Source: Maniola hyperantus (taxonomy: Eukaryota > Arthropoda > Insecta > Lepidoptera > Nymphalidae). Taken from it: DNA of 64,000 nt. The stretch's first letter is position 1. Each line of letters begins with the position of its first letter. Shown one piece after another: positions 21,201-30,326 of this stretch. A model generated the notes under the pieces. That model was not told where the DNA came from. It saw nothing but the letters and a program-made list of their open reading frames with translations, and ran no database searches. A program made the translations under genes and the position numbers. The stretch covers positions 11,330,533-11,394,532 of the forward strand of contig NC_048542.1 of assembly GCF_902806685.2 (NCBI RefSeq). The letters are read 5' to 3'.

Positions 21201-24200
21201 TGTCAGCACATCGGCGACCCTCATTCAGTAGTGACCCATTGATGGATTGATTATGATAATGATGATGATATCTACGTACTTTTAGAGTCAAGATTTTGTC
21301 AGCACATCGGTGGGACTATTGAGAATTGAGAATCTATTTGCGTATCAATCGAATCGATTCGCATAAAACCAGTCTCTGTATCGGTAGCCGTAACATTAAG
21401 GGCGGATTGTTTGACTGCTTTGAGCCTAAATTTTTACTGCATCCGTAAAAGAATTCCGAATTCAGCTTTGGGATTTTGGGTATGGTGCAAGCTTTAAGCT
21501 ATTCGGACTTCGGAGGCTTTGGATTTTATTCCGTTTTTGCTACATTTTTTCGTCTACCTGAAAACTATTGTGCCGGTCATAAATTCACAGTATATATTAT
21601 ATAATATCTAATTATTTAGCGGTTCCAAGCGAATTGCTTGAAATCATACGTGTAGCCATAGTGGCAGTCCCATTGCATTTTTGGTGCAAGGTTACCATTC
21701 CAGCTCCTTGGGTCCCTGAGCTCTATTGACTTTTCAGCTATATAATTTACTAGATGATGCCAACGACTTCGTCCGCGTGGATTTAGGTTTTTAAAAATCC
21801 CGTGGGAACTCTTCGATTTTCCGGGATAAAAAGTAGCCTATGTCCTTCCCCGGGATGCAAGCTATTTCTGTATAAAATTTCGTTAAAATCGGTTGAACGG
21901 ATGGGCCGTGAAAAGCTAGCAGACAGACAGACAGACACACTTTCGCATTTATAATATTAGTATGGATTGTATGTCAATAACTATACGATAATCAGAAGTG
22001 ATATCAAGGTTTTCTCTATTTTAAACAATTTTGCCTGATCTCTTAATACCAACAATTGTTGACTTTAAGTGTATTCAAGTCCTTCATCATTTGGCCTTCC
22101 CGACAATAATTCAGATGATACGACAAATTCGGTTATATCTATGATTGAGTTATTTTTATATAGGTACCTATTGCTCTACACCAGACTATATCACAGAAAC
22201 AATTTATTTTAGAATCTGTTCTTGAATCTTGAACCTTATCATCGAGTAAAATACTGTTTGACGGCAAACAAGTTATTAATATACGCTTGCTTTACTGAAT
22301 ATTTCATTAAGGTGAAATCTAACTCAAGTGAAATATCTCGGTTCTGTAACTTGCACTGAACAATTTGAACGTAAATTTGATTCCAAGTAGTCTATCGGGT
22401 AAAATGGCAGTATTAAGGAAAGTTGTTGGTATTGCATATAGGTGAACATGTGAAAGGTGGGTGCTTACATCACGATATTGTTTTGGTTAAAGTATTTTGT
22501 GGGCGTGAATTGTCGCCAAGAATTTCGTTTACTTCTACGTCGATTACCGTATTCATTTAATTCGAATTGTGTAAATTTTCTGATACGAACTGCTAAGGTA
22601 TGGAATGCTCCTTTGGCTCCTATATTCCCTGTCCCTTAAATACTCTTTTAAGGCTAAATGGATAACTTCAAGGCTACTCTTTAACTGCTATCCCTTAGGC
22701 AGAATTGTCATCTAGAAGAGTAAGAATGGACTTCTATAAAATAAGAGTAGATTTCACATCGATCTTTTTTGTTTTTACTAGATAGGATGACCAATCAACA
22801 CTGAACTATGCTGTGATGTGCTATGGTCTATCGCTCCTCTTAAATTCTAATGATGATACAAACAAACCCTGCTACACTGCGCTTTGTGCGGCTGCCGGCT
22901 ATGCTGCGTTTTAAGCATAGCAAGGATCACGCGACACGTGCTGACTCACTTTTCATCGCATTGCCCATCTCGCTGTCTTCCATCATTTCGCTTGCACTTG
23001 TCCGCATGCATGTCGCGCTATCGCAGTCGCACAGAACACTGCGCAGCTCAATGTTGTTTGTAGAAAAAACATAGCTCCAGATTGCTTTGCTTAGCACAGC
23101 ACAACACGGCGTAACTCAATGTTGATTGGTCACTTTTATACTTTTTACCTTATTTATGTCATGATTCAAAGAGCTATTTGTGTTCGATGAAAGTTAACTT
23201 AACGAATTAGCCAGCTAAAGTGGCAGTGGGCAGGCCACGTCTTCCGCAGAACCTGGAGGCCGACGTGGCCTGGAGTGGAGACTGAGTCGGACTGAGACTG
23301 ACTGTGATCGGCAAGCGCAGTGTGGGACAACCTCCAAACCACTGGACTGACAACCTTAAGAAGGTAGCGGGAAGTGGGTGTATGAGGAAGGCAGAGGATT
23401 GTGTGTGGTGGCACGCTCTTGGAAAGGGAGTGGACGCAAACAGGCTGATTGATTGATTGATCATCGTTCCGTTCATAATAAAATTTGTATAATGTAACTT
23501 CAGGTGCTTTCTCCAGAACCTTCAGCCGAGTGAAGATCACCTACAACCCGCAGTACACTACTGTGATGACTTTCTACAGAGCGATCGAGAAACCCGTGGA
23601 TCTGTACGATAAATTGGGTGTGAAAAAGTATTTTAAAATTTATCTGCTGGCCTTGAAGACCAGGTACCGACATAGGGGTAAGGATTCTACTGTGCAGTGC
23701 TAAATTTAATTTGGATAAGGAAACCGGCTTATTTGTTTTGAGTGAAATGAATCATATTATGTAATTAACTTAAAAGGGGTATGGCAGTTTTAATTGGACC
23801 TAAACGGTTTATATACGCAGTATCTTACCGGAACGCCAAATGGCTTATCGTTACGTCTTTGCTGTTAAAAAACCATAGCCCAAGCCTTCCACCGGACTAG
23901 AATGGAGACAATTTAGAAATTTTCCTAAATTGCCCTTGCCAGGAATCAAACATGGGACCTCCACTTGTACAGCTCTTAACATTAAAGTATGGCAAGTGGG
24001 GTTGTGTCACAGTGCAGCTCAAGGATAATTATTTCACGTTTTGTCACACCGTTACACACGAATGTAAGCCATACTTAGGGAAACTACTTAGGGAAAATAA
24101 AATTCCTCTTAGGTCACACTAGGACTCAAGAAGATTTTTTAAAAATATTTTTTTAATATTATTTTTCAACCTATTTGTTTGGGCTTAGGTATAGCCAATG

Positions 24201-25304
24201 ATATGTTGAAGGCAGCGATAGCGTTAAGCGTTAACGCAAACGTGCCAGCCATATCTGGCATCTTTACAACGGCGCGTGGACAGCAAATGGCTGAGGAGCT
24301 GGGCTTCGAGAAGTTCAACGAGCTATACTATGTCAGATACCTTATAGATGATCAGGTGAGGAGTATTTAATCAGAAAACCCCCTGATATTTGTATTTCAG
24401 GGTCATTGAGTGTCGAAAAATTATTACGTAGTTTATTTAATTATCAGCAAATGATCATGAACGTTCACCACATAACAGGGAATTCCAGTTGGATGCTAGA
24501 TGTCAACCAGTCAATAATTTCTGAGTCAACCTCGAGCTCCAACTTGCATCCACTGAAGCGCGGCCATCCGTTCAGGTCACGCTCAACTGTTTGCTCGGTA
24601 ACTGAGGAACATTGTACCTACATACCTACAATTTTGTTTTCGTGTATTAATTTTTTTTGAGTAGATAATGCATTGATTGAGAAAATTTAAAAAAAACTAA
24701 ATCCATTTGGCAAACTCGTGGGAGTTTGCCAAATGGATTTAGTTTTTTTTAAATCTCGTGGGAATTCTTTGATTTTCTGGAATAAAAAGTAGCCTATGTC
24801 CGCCTCCGGGATTCAAATATCTCTTGGTATATCTATACCAAAAAGATGATGCCCGTAACATTGTACACAGGGATTATGCTTTTTTAAATATCCCACGGCT
24901 CTTTAATTTTCCTGGACAAAAAGCAACCTTTAGCCATAGCGGCATGCAAGGTATATCTGTACCAAATTTTGTACGTATCTATAGTGAAGACTTAACTACG
25001 ACACTTTGGTCACATTTGTAGAGCATTATGTCTTCTACTTTCGTGCGTACTGTATCTTCTGTCTCACTCGATACCGAGCACAAATTTTATAGTATATTAT
25101 GATGAAGGCAGCATATCTAAGGTGTAATATCCTTAACAAATTTTCCAGGTAGTATTTTGTGATACGGGTCTCGGTAACTACGGAGCAGCGCTCATGGCCT
25201 ACCGGATCCCGTCGGTTGAAGAGGCGGCAGAGATCCAGACGCAAGCATCTTCCCGTTTCACCATACAGCAGCCTGATGACGACGACGATGACGATGAAAA
25301 ATGA
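18101..25304 (+). CDS. GNAT acetyltransferase, insect arylalkylamine N-acetyltransferase-like (five exons)
   Basis: Joining 18101-18271, 20582-20741, 23504-23677, 24189-24355 and 25149-25304 gives 825 coding bases plus stop, 275 residues, with matching phases and GT-AG introns. Insect enzymes of this type transfer acetyl from acetyl-CoA to amines such as dopamine, for cuticle sclerotisation or amine inactivation; the substrate cannot be read here. The fold's acetyl-CoA motif (R/Q-x-x-G-x-G/A) is RHRGIA at residues 166-171, after the strand KIYLLAL. The segment YLPEE (53-57) sits where Drosophila Dat has its catalytic-Glu motif FFxDEP, so Glu57 is the likely counterpart, although the following Pro is Ile. 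The tail has seven consecutive Asp (267-273). An in-frame TAG at 18092 fixes the start. No signal peptide or membrane segment is seen, which suggests a cytosolic protein. It could equally be a related uncharacterised N-acetyltransferase. Confidence 0.88.
18673..18896 (-). mobile_element. H-TGTC Helitron-like element in intron 1
   Basis: A near-consensus copy. Its own orientation starts TCCATACTAATATTATAAAT, has a TGTC run of about six units (plus 18841-18866), and ends CGCGGGCATCATCTAGT. It lies antisense within the acetyltransferase gene. Confidence 0.82.
19397..19470. mobile_element. Single arm of the GC-rich foldback element (intron 1)
   Basis: CTATAATCCACGACAGGTCG followed by AGATGGCAATCGGGGT and a GCACATCCGCACGTCACC stretch matches the left arm of the copy at 15055. 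The right arm is absent. The ATATTTGG just upstream also matches the sequence outside the right end of the unit copies, so the true terminus may lie further out. Confidence 0.65.
19868..19952 (+). mobile_element. H-TGTC 3' fragment (intron 1)
   Basis: CTTTATCCCGGAAAAC, then CTACGGGAATTCTAAAAACC and ATGCGGATGAAGTTGCAGAC form the degraded last third of an H-TGTC element. The CTAG is lost. Confidence 0.5.
20582..20741 (+). CDS. Acetyltransferase exon 2 (residues 58-110)
   Basis: The exon is preceded by a very long pyrimidine tract (about 20528-20579) ending GCAG and is followed by GTAAGT. It encodes ITYRSVKISENK and the strand pair ending LVGVLIMRIQEK, typical of GNAT strands 2 and 3. It ends in phase 1; the split codon becomes Ser111. 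Confidence 0.85.
20812..20910 (+). pseudogene. LINE ORF2 C-terminal relic (intron 2)
   Basis: One frame reads DRGRLRRRWRDEIDF, then VQNREW, a stop, and KNWRD. This matches the Gly-Arg-Pro-x-x-Arg-Trp-x-Asp ... Ala-Gln-Asn-Arg-x-x-Trp pattern at the end of lepidopteran non-LTR ORF2 proteins. It lies 70 bases after exon 2. Confidence 0.6.
20917..21170 (+). mobile_element. tRNA-derived SINE lacking its head (intron 2)
   Basis: It starts at the B-box-like GGTTCAAACCTCC and runs through ATCGTGAGGAAATCTGTATG and CACTTGGGCAACTATAG. The tail is GATAGGTTGATCATGATGAT. Same family as 3101 and 17588. Confidence 0.7.
21749..21966 (-). mobile_element. H-TGTC Helitron-like element in intron 2
   Basis: Very similar to the copy at 18673, including the 5' TCCATACTAATATTATAAAT and a four-unit TGTC run. 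The 3' CTAGT end is preceded by a GC-rich segment carrying a small substitution (CCAACGACTTC on the plus strand). It is also antisense to the host gene. Confidence 0.82.
22385..22740 (+). pseudogene. LINE ORF2 C-terminal relic (intron 2)
   Basis: The frame near 22457-22639 reads NFLIRTAKVWNAPLAPIFP. It matches the Arg-Thr-Ala-x-x-Trp-Asn-x-Leu-Pro-x-x-Phe-Pro hallmark at the end of many insect non-LTR ORF2 proteins, with an Ala-Pro/Leu swap. The upstream sequence is degraded, so the element is 5' truncated and inactive. Confidence 0.5.
22788..23132. mobile_element. MITE-like element with terminal inverted repeats (intron 2)
   Basis: It starts TGACCAATCAACACTGAACT and ends with the near reverse complement (AACTCAATGTTGATTGGTCA). 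The arms stay similar for about 35 bases. The interior is rich in TGCG/GCGC motifs and carries an incidental open frame. I could not identify a target-site duplication. Confidence 0.65.
23211..23455 (+). pseudogene. LINE ORF2 C-terminal relic (intron 2)
   Basis: Starts QLKWQWAGHVFRR, the conserved Lys-Trp-x-Trp-Ala-Gly-His motif downstream of the RT domain in lepidopteran non-LTR elements. Frameshifts follow, and it ends near a TGATTGATTGATTGAT tail. The longest open frame of the window, on the opposite strand here (23199-23540), is only its antisense shadow. It ends some 50 bases before exon 3. Confidence 0.6.
23504..23677 (+). CDS. Acetyltransferase exon 3 (residues 111-168)
   Basis: Acceptor ACTTCAG, donor GTAAGG. 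It encodes the variable middle region, the core strand KIYLLALKTRYRHR and the first part of the acetyl-CoA binding loop. The Gly169 codon is split across the next intron, so the binding motif itself is interrupted by an intron. Confidence 0.87.
23890..23990 (-). mobile_element. Fragment of a Bm1-like tRNA-derived SINE (intron 3)
   Basis: CCTTGCCAGGAATCAAACAT with GGGACCTCCACTTGTACAG is the reverse complement of a B-box region like that at 31540. The A box is not recognisable. Confidence 0.4.
24189..24355 (+). CDS. Acetyltransferase exon 4 (residues 169-224)
   Basis: Acceptor GGGCTTAG, weaker than the others because the pyrimidine tract (TTTTTCAACCTATTTGTTT) is interrupted by GGG. Donor GTGAGG. 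It encodes GIANDMLKAAIAL, the helix after the acetyl-CoA loop, then the strand FTTARGQQMAEELGFEKF and YYVRYL, matching the end of a GNAT fold. Confidence 0.87.
24686..24753. repeat. Perfect 32-bp inverted repeat, 4-base loop (intron 4)
   Basis: The arm 24686-24717 (containing CTAAATCCATTTGGCAAACT) is followed by a GTGG loop and its exact reverse complement at 24722-24753. The transcript would form an uninterrupted 32-bp hairpin. The sequence beyond the right arm (CTCGTGGGAATTCTTTGATT) continues as an H-TGTC body. Confidence 0.92.
24754..25020 (-). mobile_element. Two H-TGTC body fragments (intron 4)
   Basis: The sequence from AAAAGTAGCCTATGTCCGCC and a second, more diverged run near 24885-24980 (ATCCCACGGCTCTTTAAT, then AAAAGCAACCTTTAGCCATA) both follow the H-TGTC body. 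The ends are missing. Confidence 0.5.
25149..25304 (+). CDS. Acetyltransferase exon 5 (residues 225-275 and stop)
   Basis: Acceptor TTTTCCAG. It encodes the last strand segment ending ALMAYRIP, then an acidic low-complexity tail with Asp x7, Glu, Lys and TGA at 25302-25304. The Asp run is written with GAC and GAT codons mixed, so it is not a pure trinucleotide repeat. Confidence 0.87.
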   Translation, partial: VVFCDTGLGNYGAALMAYRIPSVEEAAEIQTQASSRFTIQQPDDDDDDDEK

Positions 25305-25306
25305 TC

Positions 25307-25312
25307 AATAAA
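25307..25312 (+). promoter_or_regulatory. Polyadenylation signal AATAAA
   Basis: It begins three bases after the acetyltransferase stop codon, implying a very short 3' UTR if it is the one used. Confidence 0.6.
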
Positions 25313-25390
25313 CAAATATCAAAACTATCCACGGTGACTTTTCATTACTTACTAATAAACAAAGACTTAATTAAATCTTAAAAAAAACTT

Positions 25391-25560
25391 AATTGGAAAA
25401 GCTGACTGACTGGCTGACTGACTGACTGATCTATCAACGTACAGCTAAAACTACTGTACGGATCGGGCTGGAATTTGGCATGCAGATAACTATTATGACA
25501 TCCTCTAAAAAAGAATTTCTGAAAATTCATCCCCTAAGAGGCTAAAATAGCGGTTTGAAA
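25391..25560 (+). mobile_element. H-GACT Helitron-like element, 3' truncated
   Basis: A GACTG run (25401-25428) and the body with CTACTGTACGGATCGGGCTG are present. The copy stops after AATAGCGGTTTGAAAGGAG, without the GC-rich end. Confidence 0.65.
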
Positions 25561-26681
25561 GGAGTATACCCATGGATAGTACCTACTCTCTTTAAGAAGC
25601 AGACAGATATTATATACATATAATGGAAATCACTCGCGATAGTTTAAACGCTAAAATGATGCAGCATATTACATTTACCCCAGTGACCCCAATAGACCCT
25701 AAACGGTTGAATAGCTATCAATGTCATCCTGATACCCCGTAAAACAGATGTTTAGGACCAGTGTCTGACTCAAAGGATCCCTGATCATCCCTTGTCATTG
25801 AAATTACTAACTGAGATATATTCAAAGAGTCAAATTACTATTTACTACCCATTTTGTGGTTTGGCTGTTTGAATTAGATGTTTTTTTAGAAAGCTGTTTT
25901 GTTAATTAATTAAAAAAAACACTGAAATTCCCATTCGGAGCATCCCATTTGCTTAAGTCTGAGCAAATTCAAAGTGCGCTTTATAGATTTCAGCATTAGT
26001 TATCCCAGAATATCTAGGTCTGGCCACATCAGCTGTTAGTTCTACTACAGATACTGGTATATGGCATGTTCACTTAAGTTTTTTTAGTTTAGCTTGCTAA
26101 TCCTTTGAGCTATGGCGGTCACATTGGTTTTCCTAGGAATAATTTCATTTTCACACACAATTATTATTACTCGCTAAATTTTTCACGAACAAATTATTAT
26201 TTATTGCTTCCAAAATAAGTACTAAGAAAAGAAAATATAAGTAAGTCGCCAAACTTAAACAAGAAAACATAATGAGTTAACTTTCCAGAGATAAGACGGG
26301 CCGGACGGACATCAAAACATCGACGTCATCGAAAATGTCCTCGCCTGCCAATTTTAACGAGATCCAGATACTATCGCGATATTTGTTAAAAGTTAGATTA
26401 AATAAGTTATTTTTCTTTTGGACTATCTAAGGGACCTAATTAAAAAGTTTTTGAGACAAAAAGCTGCGATTGAAACGCGCGGTGGGGACAACTTCCCTTA
26501 ACCTGTATTCAGATGATTGCTATCAGTCAACTTTGTAATCAGTTGAAACTTGAAAACAAATACTATGACGAACGCAGACAGCCGTTTTTGTTTGAAAATG
26601 AGATTCTAAAAACGATGTACGATTTTTGCGCAATCAACGCTTAGGTGTTATGTACGTTAGGTAAGGTTCACATTTCACTCA
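25561..26681. other. Unassigned sequence downstream of the gene
   Basis: No gene found. The short motif TAAGTCTGAGCAAA near 25955 recurs near 29036, so this may be a remnant of a dispersed repeat. Confidence 0.4.
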
Positions 26682-27084
26682 TCTATATATATATAATTCA
26701 AAGTCCTGACTGACTGACTGAGATATATATCAACGCACAGCCTAAACCGCTGGTCCTAAAGACATGAAATTTGGAGGGTCTATTCTTTAGCAAGAGTAGA
26801 TATCCACTAAGAAAGGATTTTTCGAAATTCCACCCCTAAGTGTGTTAAATGGGGGATGGAAGTTTGTATAAAAGTCCGTCATTTTTCAAGTTATTTGCAT
26901 GAAAATGGGTATTTGGGTTTTCGGTCACAAATGAAGAAATACGTGTTTCAGGGTTGGAAGGTTATATGTGTTATTCGGTGCTGGTGCAGGGTGCACGTCC
27001 TGGTGTTATAATGTTTGTTTCTGAATAAAAAAATGCCATTTATCTCCTGTAGGCCACGCGGGCGAAGCCGCGGGCAGAAGCTAG
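26682..27084 (+). mobile_element. Helitron-like element, long H-GACT-related subfamily
   Basis: Starts TCTATATATATATAATTCAA, has a short GACT run, a body with ACCGCTGGTCCTAAAGACAT, and ends GGCGAAGCCGCGGGCAGAAG plus CTAGT. At about 400 bases it is longer than standard H-GACT copies, and its hairpin is the GCGAAGCCGCG type found in the large units. Confidence 0.7.
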
Positions 27085-27179
27085 TATTCTTATATTCTAC
27101 CATCCTTCTTCTTCCATTTGTCCAACGAAAATCGGATCGGATCGAGAAGAGCTGGTCACACCGATTTTCGTCAGACTTG

Positions 27180-27394
27180 CTGTAGCGTAGTCTTATAGCA
27201 CAGGTAAAGGAAAAAATCTGAAAACCGTGAATTTGTGTTTCCGAAATACTTAGTTTACTAAATCACATCAAGATGACACTGTACGGCTTTAACTTGTAAA
27301 TTACTAGGTATATATACTGGTTTGAGATTAATTTTCTTGTACGATAGTGCGGAACCCTTCCTGTGCGAGTCCGACTCGCACTTGACCGGTTTTC
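27180..27394 (-). mobile_element. GGTTCCGTA-family repeat, partial
   Basis: It contains AAATCTGAAAACCGTGAATT and closes with GTGCGGAACCCTTCCTGTGC and GAGTCCGACTCGCACTTGAC. The first end is missing. Confidence 0.55.
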
Positions 27395-27691
27395 ATTATA
27401 TATTTACAAGACGTTAAATAAAAATTGTAATTAGGTAAACTGTTTATATTTAATAATAACACAATTCGATTAAATGAACTTAAATATAAATTAAAAGTAC
27501 TTAAAAATATTAAAATAAAACATACAAACTTGAATAAACCTTACCTACTTAAAATTAAACGTCGTCAAAAAGTCCGCCCCTGGTTGCCCCTGGGCCATAG
27601 GTGCCCATTAAGCTGGCATTACTGCCACGCTGAATGGCGAAAGGTAAACATATTTTAAGAAAAACCATAAAAGAAATTTATTTTATAACGG

Positions 27692-27912
27692 ACTAGCTTA
27701 TGCTCGCGACTTCGTCCGCGTGGACTATACAAATTTCAAACCCCTATTTCACCACCTTTGGGGTTGAATTTTCAAAAATCCTTTTTTAGCGGATGCCTAC
27801 GTCACAATAACTATTTGCATGCGAAGTTTCAGCCCGATCCGTCCAGTAGTTTGAGCTGTGCGTTAAAGATCAGTCAGTCAGTCAGTCACCTTTTCCTTTT
27901 ATATATTTAGAT
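27692..27912 (-). mobile_element. H-GACT Helitron-like element, complete
   Basis: The plus strand begins ACTAGCTTATGCTCGCGACT and ends CCTTTTATATATTTAGAT, with a GTCA run at 27872-27888. It is close to the copy at 6104. Confidence 0.78.
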
Positions 27913-28471
27913 CACTAATTCATTTCATAATATCCCAAAATTTATTAGGAGATGGGAAAAGATAAACAAGGAGTACAAATTATTGAAAATTTGAGAACCT
28001 TTTTAATGAAGTAAAGTTTACGGAAGCGTTATTATCTTTACTTAATTAAATAACTTGATAGGAAATTAAGAACTTTCAAAGGTTGAACGCGCTAAACTCT
28101 GTTTATACAAAGATATATATTTTTTACTTATTAGTATTTTTTCTTCTCTAATTGAAATAAGTAGGTAGGTAAGTAGGTATTAGAACAGTCTACCGGATAC
28201 ACAGTCACATATCAAGTTGGCCGGTCTCCACAGTCCATTCCGGCAACAATAAAGAGTTTTATTGTTCTGTTTGTTTCTTCCAATAAGGCGGAACCATTCC
28301 CTCGGTTTATGACCGGATTGACACGTTCCCGTTAAATTGTGACTTCTTTATCAGTACTGCTTCTATTTATAAGATAGAATCGCTAATGTCGGTCAGTAAT
28401 CGTCAGTTTTGTCTTGAAAAGAAGAATCTTTCTATAGATTGCTCGTAGGTATGTATTGTCTCCCAACCCGC
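27913..28471. other. Unassigned sequence
   Basis: No gene or repeat recognised except AGTAGGTAGGTAAGTAGGTA near 28160. Confidence 0.4.
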
Positions 28472-28578
28472 ACATGGCCAGCGTGGTAGACTATGGCCAA
28501 ACCGTTCTCACTCTGAGAGGAGACCCATGCTCTGTAGTGAGCCGGCGATGTGTCGATCATGATGATGATGATGACGTA
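28472..28578 (+). mobile_element. SINE tail fragment
   Basis: CACATGGCCAGCGTGGTAGA leads through CTCTGAGAGGAGACCCATGC to GATCATGATGATGATGATGA. This is the 3' part of the SINE family at 3101 and 17588 with its microsatellite tail. Confidence 0.7.
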
Positions 28579-28619
28579 CTACATTAATCTTTTCATCATC
28601 ATAATCAATAATGATGATG

Positions 28620-28620
28620 A

Positions 28621-28654
<34 letters not shown>

Positions 28655-29009
28655 AAGAAACCTACAGGGCACTTCCAGTTGACCTAGAATCATGAAATTT
28701 GGCAGGTAGGTACATCTTATAGCTGGCATTTGGAAAAAAATCTGAAAACCGTGAATTTAGGGTTAGATCACACAAAAAAAATTAAATTGTGGTCATGAAC
28801 TAATAACTAGTATTTTCAACTTTCAAAGTGAGATAACTATATTAAATGGGGTATCATATGAAAGGTCTTCACCTGTACATTCTAAAACAGATTTTTATTT
28901 ATTTTTATGCATCATAGTTTTTGAATTATCGTACAAAATGTCGAAAAAATACGACTGTGGTACGGAACCCTCATTGCGCGAGCCTGACTCGCACTTGGCC
29001 GGTTTTTTT
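28620..29009 (-). mobile_element. GGTTCCGTA-family repeat beginning in a TCTG microsatellite
   Basis: Eight TCTG units (28621-28652) are followed by the family body (CATGAAATTTGGCAGGTAGG) and the closing ACGGAACCCTCATTGCGCGA and GACTCGCACTTGGCCGG. The outer GGTTCCGTA end is missing, possibly lost through the microsatellite. Confidence 0.7.
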
Positions 29010-29129
29010 GTTAATTAGTTACGCTTATCTGTCTTAAGTCTGAGCAAAGTCAGAGTGCAAAATAGGTAAGTACATAATCTAAATAGCTCCTCGTAGCTTT
29101 AGTTTTAAGTTTACGTAAAAATTATCACC

Positions 29130-29228
29130 ACTAAGTATATCTTGCAAATCAAACAATTGACAATCAAAAAGTGTAACTTATTTACCTATTTTGAATAAAT
29201 TATTTGATTTTGATTTGATTTTGATAAA
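29130..29228 (+). mobile_element. 3' tail of a CR1-like retroelement
   Basis: ACTTATTTACCTATTTTGAA followed by a TGATTTTGATTTGATTTTGA run resembles the 3' ends of lepidopteran CR1/Zenon-like elements. No coding part remains. Confidence 0.4.
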
Positions 29229-30326
29229 AAATATTTATTACTTTTCAGTGCTTTTTAAGTCGGATAGGATGATAGGACGATAGGACGCTCGTATCTCATG
29301 TTACTTACCTTGAAAAGTTACATAAAAATCCTGAAATAGCTTGTTATTAATTATCCAGAGCAGCGAGGTTTATCAGTGTACAGTGTACACGCCGCTGCAC
29401 TGAGCACCTGATTTAGACGAGGGAACTCATATGTGACAATGATAGATAGAGTTAGAGAATATACACCATACTCACACTAGGGATTACTTTGAACATCTTG
29501 ACTTAGCTAAGTATAACCTCTTCTTAAAGGTATGTAGGTATATAGATAGCTATTCAATTTCACTATTCAATAAATATTTGCAAAATATATTTTTCCTAAA
29601 CGCGCCGGGCGCGTCATTCCAATCAAAAATTTAAAAAGTTAGGACTTTTTTTACGTCTTCATATTATTAAAAGGCGCAAATTGACTGTACGTTTTAAATT
29701 ATTTATTAAACAAGTTACCAACTAGATAAAATGAGTTCAAGTGAGGATATTACGGAATTTGATTACACCTCCTAATTAGAGAGCGGAGGCCGAATTAGCA
29801 AAATTTGTATTTTTTTAAAATAATTTACTTGTTTCATTCTTTAGAAAAGCACTAAGTATACATGTCTCGATGTGCCTTTCTGACCTCGTGTTATCTAAAG
29901 GCGTCCTTGCCAAGGCTCGGCCGTCTAACTCACACTCGACCAGAAAACGCTTACTTCTCGGTCTCGTGCAGTAATGTACCTACTCTTGCACAGACAGGCG
30001 AGTATGAACTGGGAGGTTACAGAACTTTATATAGTTTTGTGTATTTCGTGTAGGTTATAGCGTGTAGAAATGAAAAAAAGTGATATGTTGTCACACATCG
30101 CTTTGAATAGAGCGGATCAGCACAGCTAGTACGTGACCGTGCGTATAATGTTTTGATCAGAGTCGGAATATAAAAAATGCTGACCTGATTTTTTTACTCA
30201 AGCTTAGTTTTCTGTGTAGTCTATCTCTAGTGAATTGATAGGATGATGAAGTGCTTAAGTTTTACGCGATTAAAAAAAATTGCAAATCGGTTCAGAAACC
30301 TTCAAAAAATCGGTGTACATACATTT
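29229..30326. other. Unassigned sequence
   Basis: No gene or known repeat recognised. A short open frame at 29862-30053 resembles no protein I know. Confidence 0.4.

Noticed and set aside
23199..23540. The longest open frame of the window (113 codons, minus strand).
   Set aside because: It lies antisense to a recognisable LINE relic (QLKWQWAGHVFRR on the plus strand) and overlaps acetyltransferase exon 3. Its translation resembles no protein I know.
25921..26060. Possible second acetyltransferase copy downstream.
   Set aside because: Frames near 25990-26050 have no GNAT motif, and I see no RxxGxG/A-type sequence outside the gene at 18101-25304.
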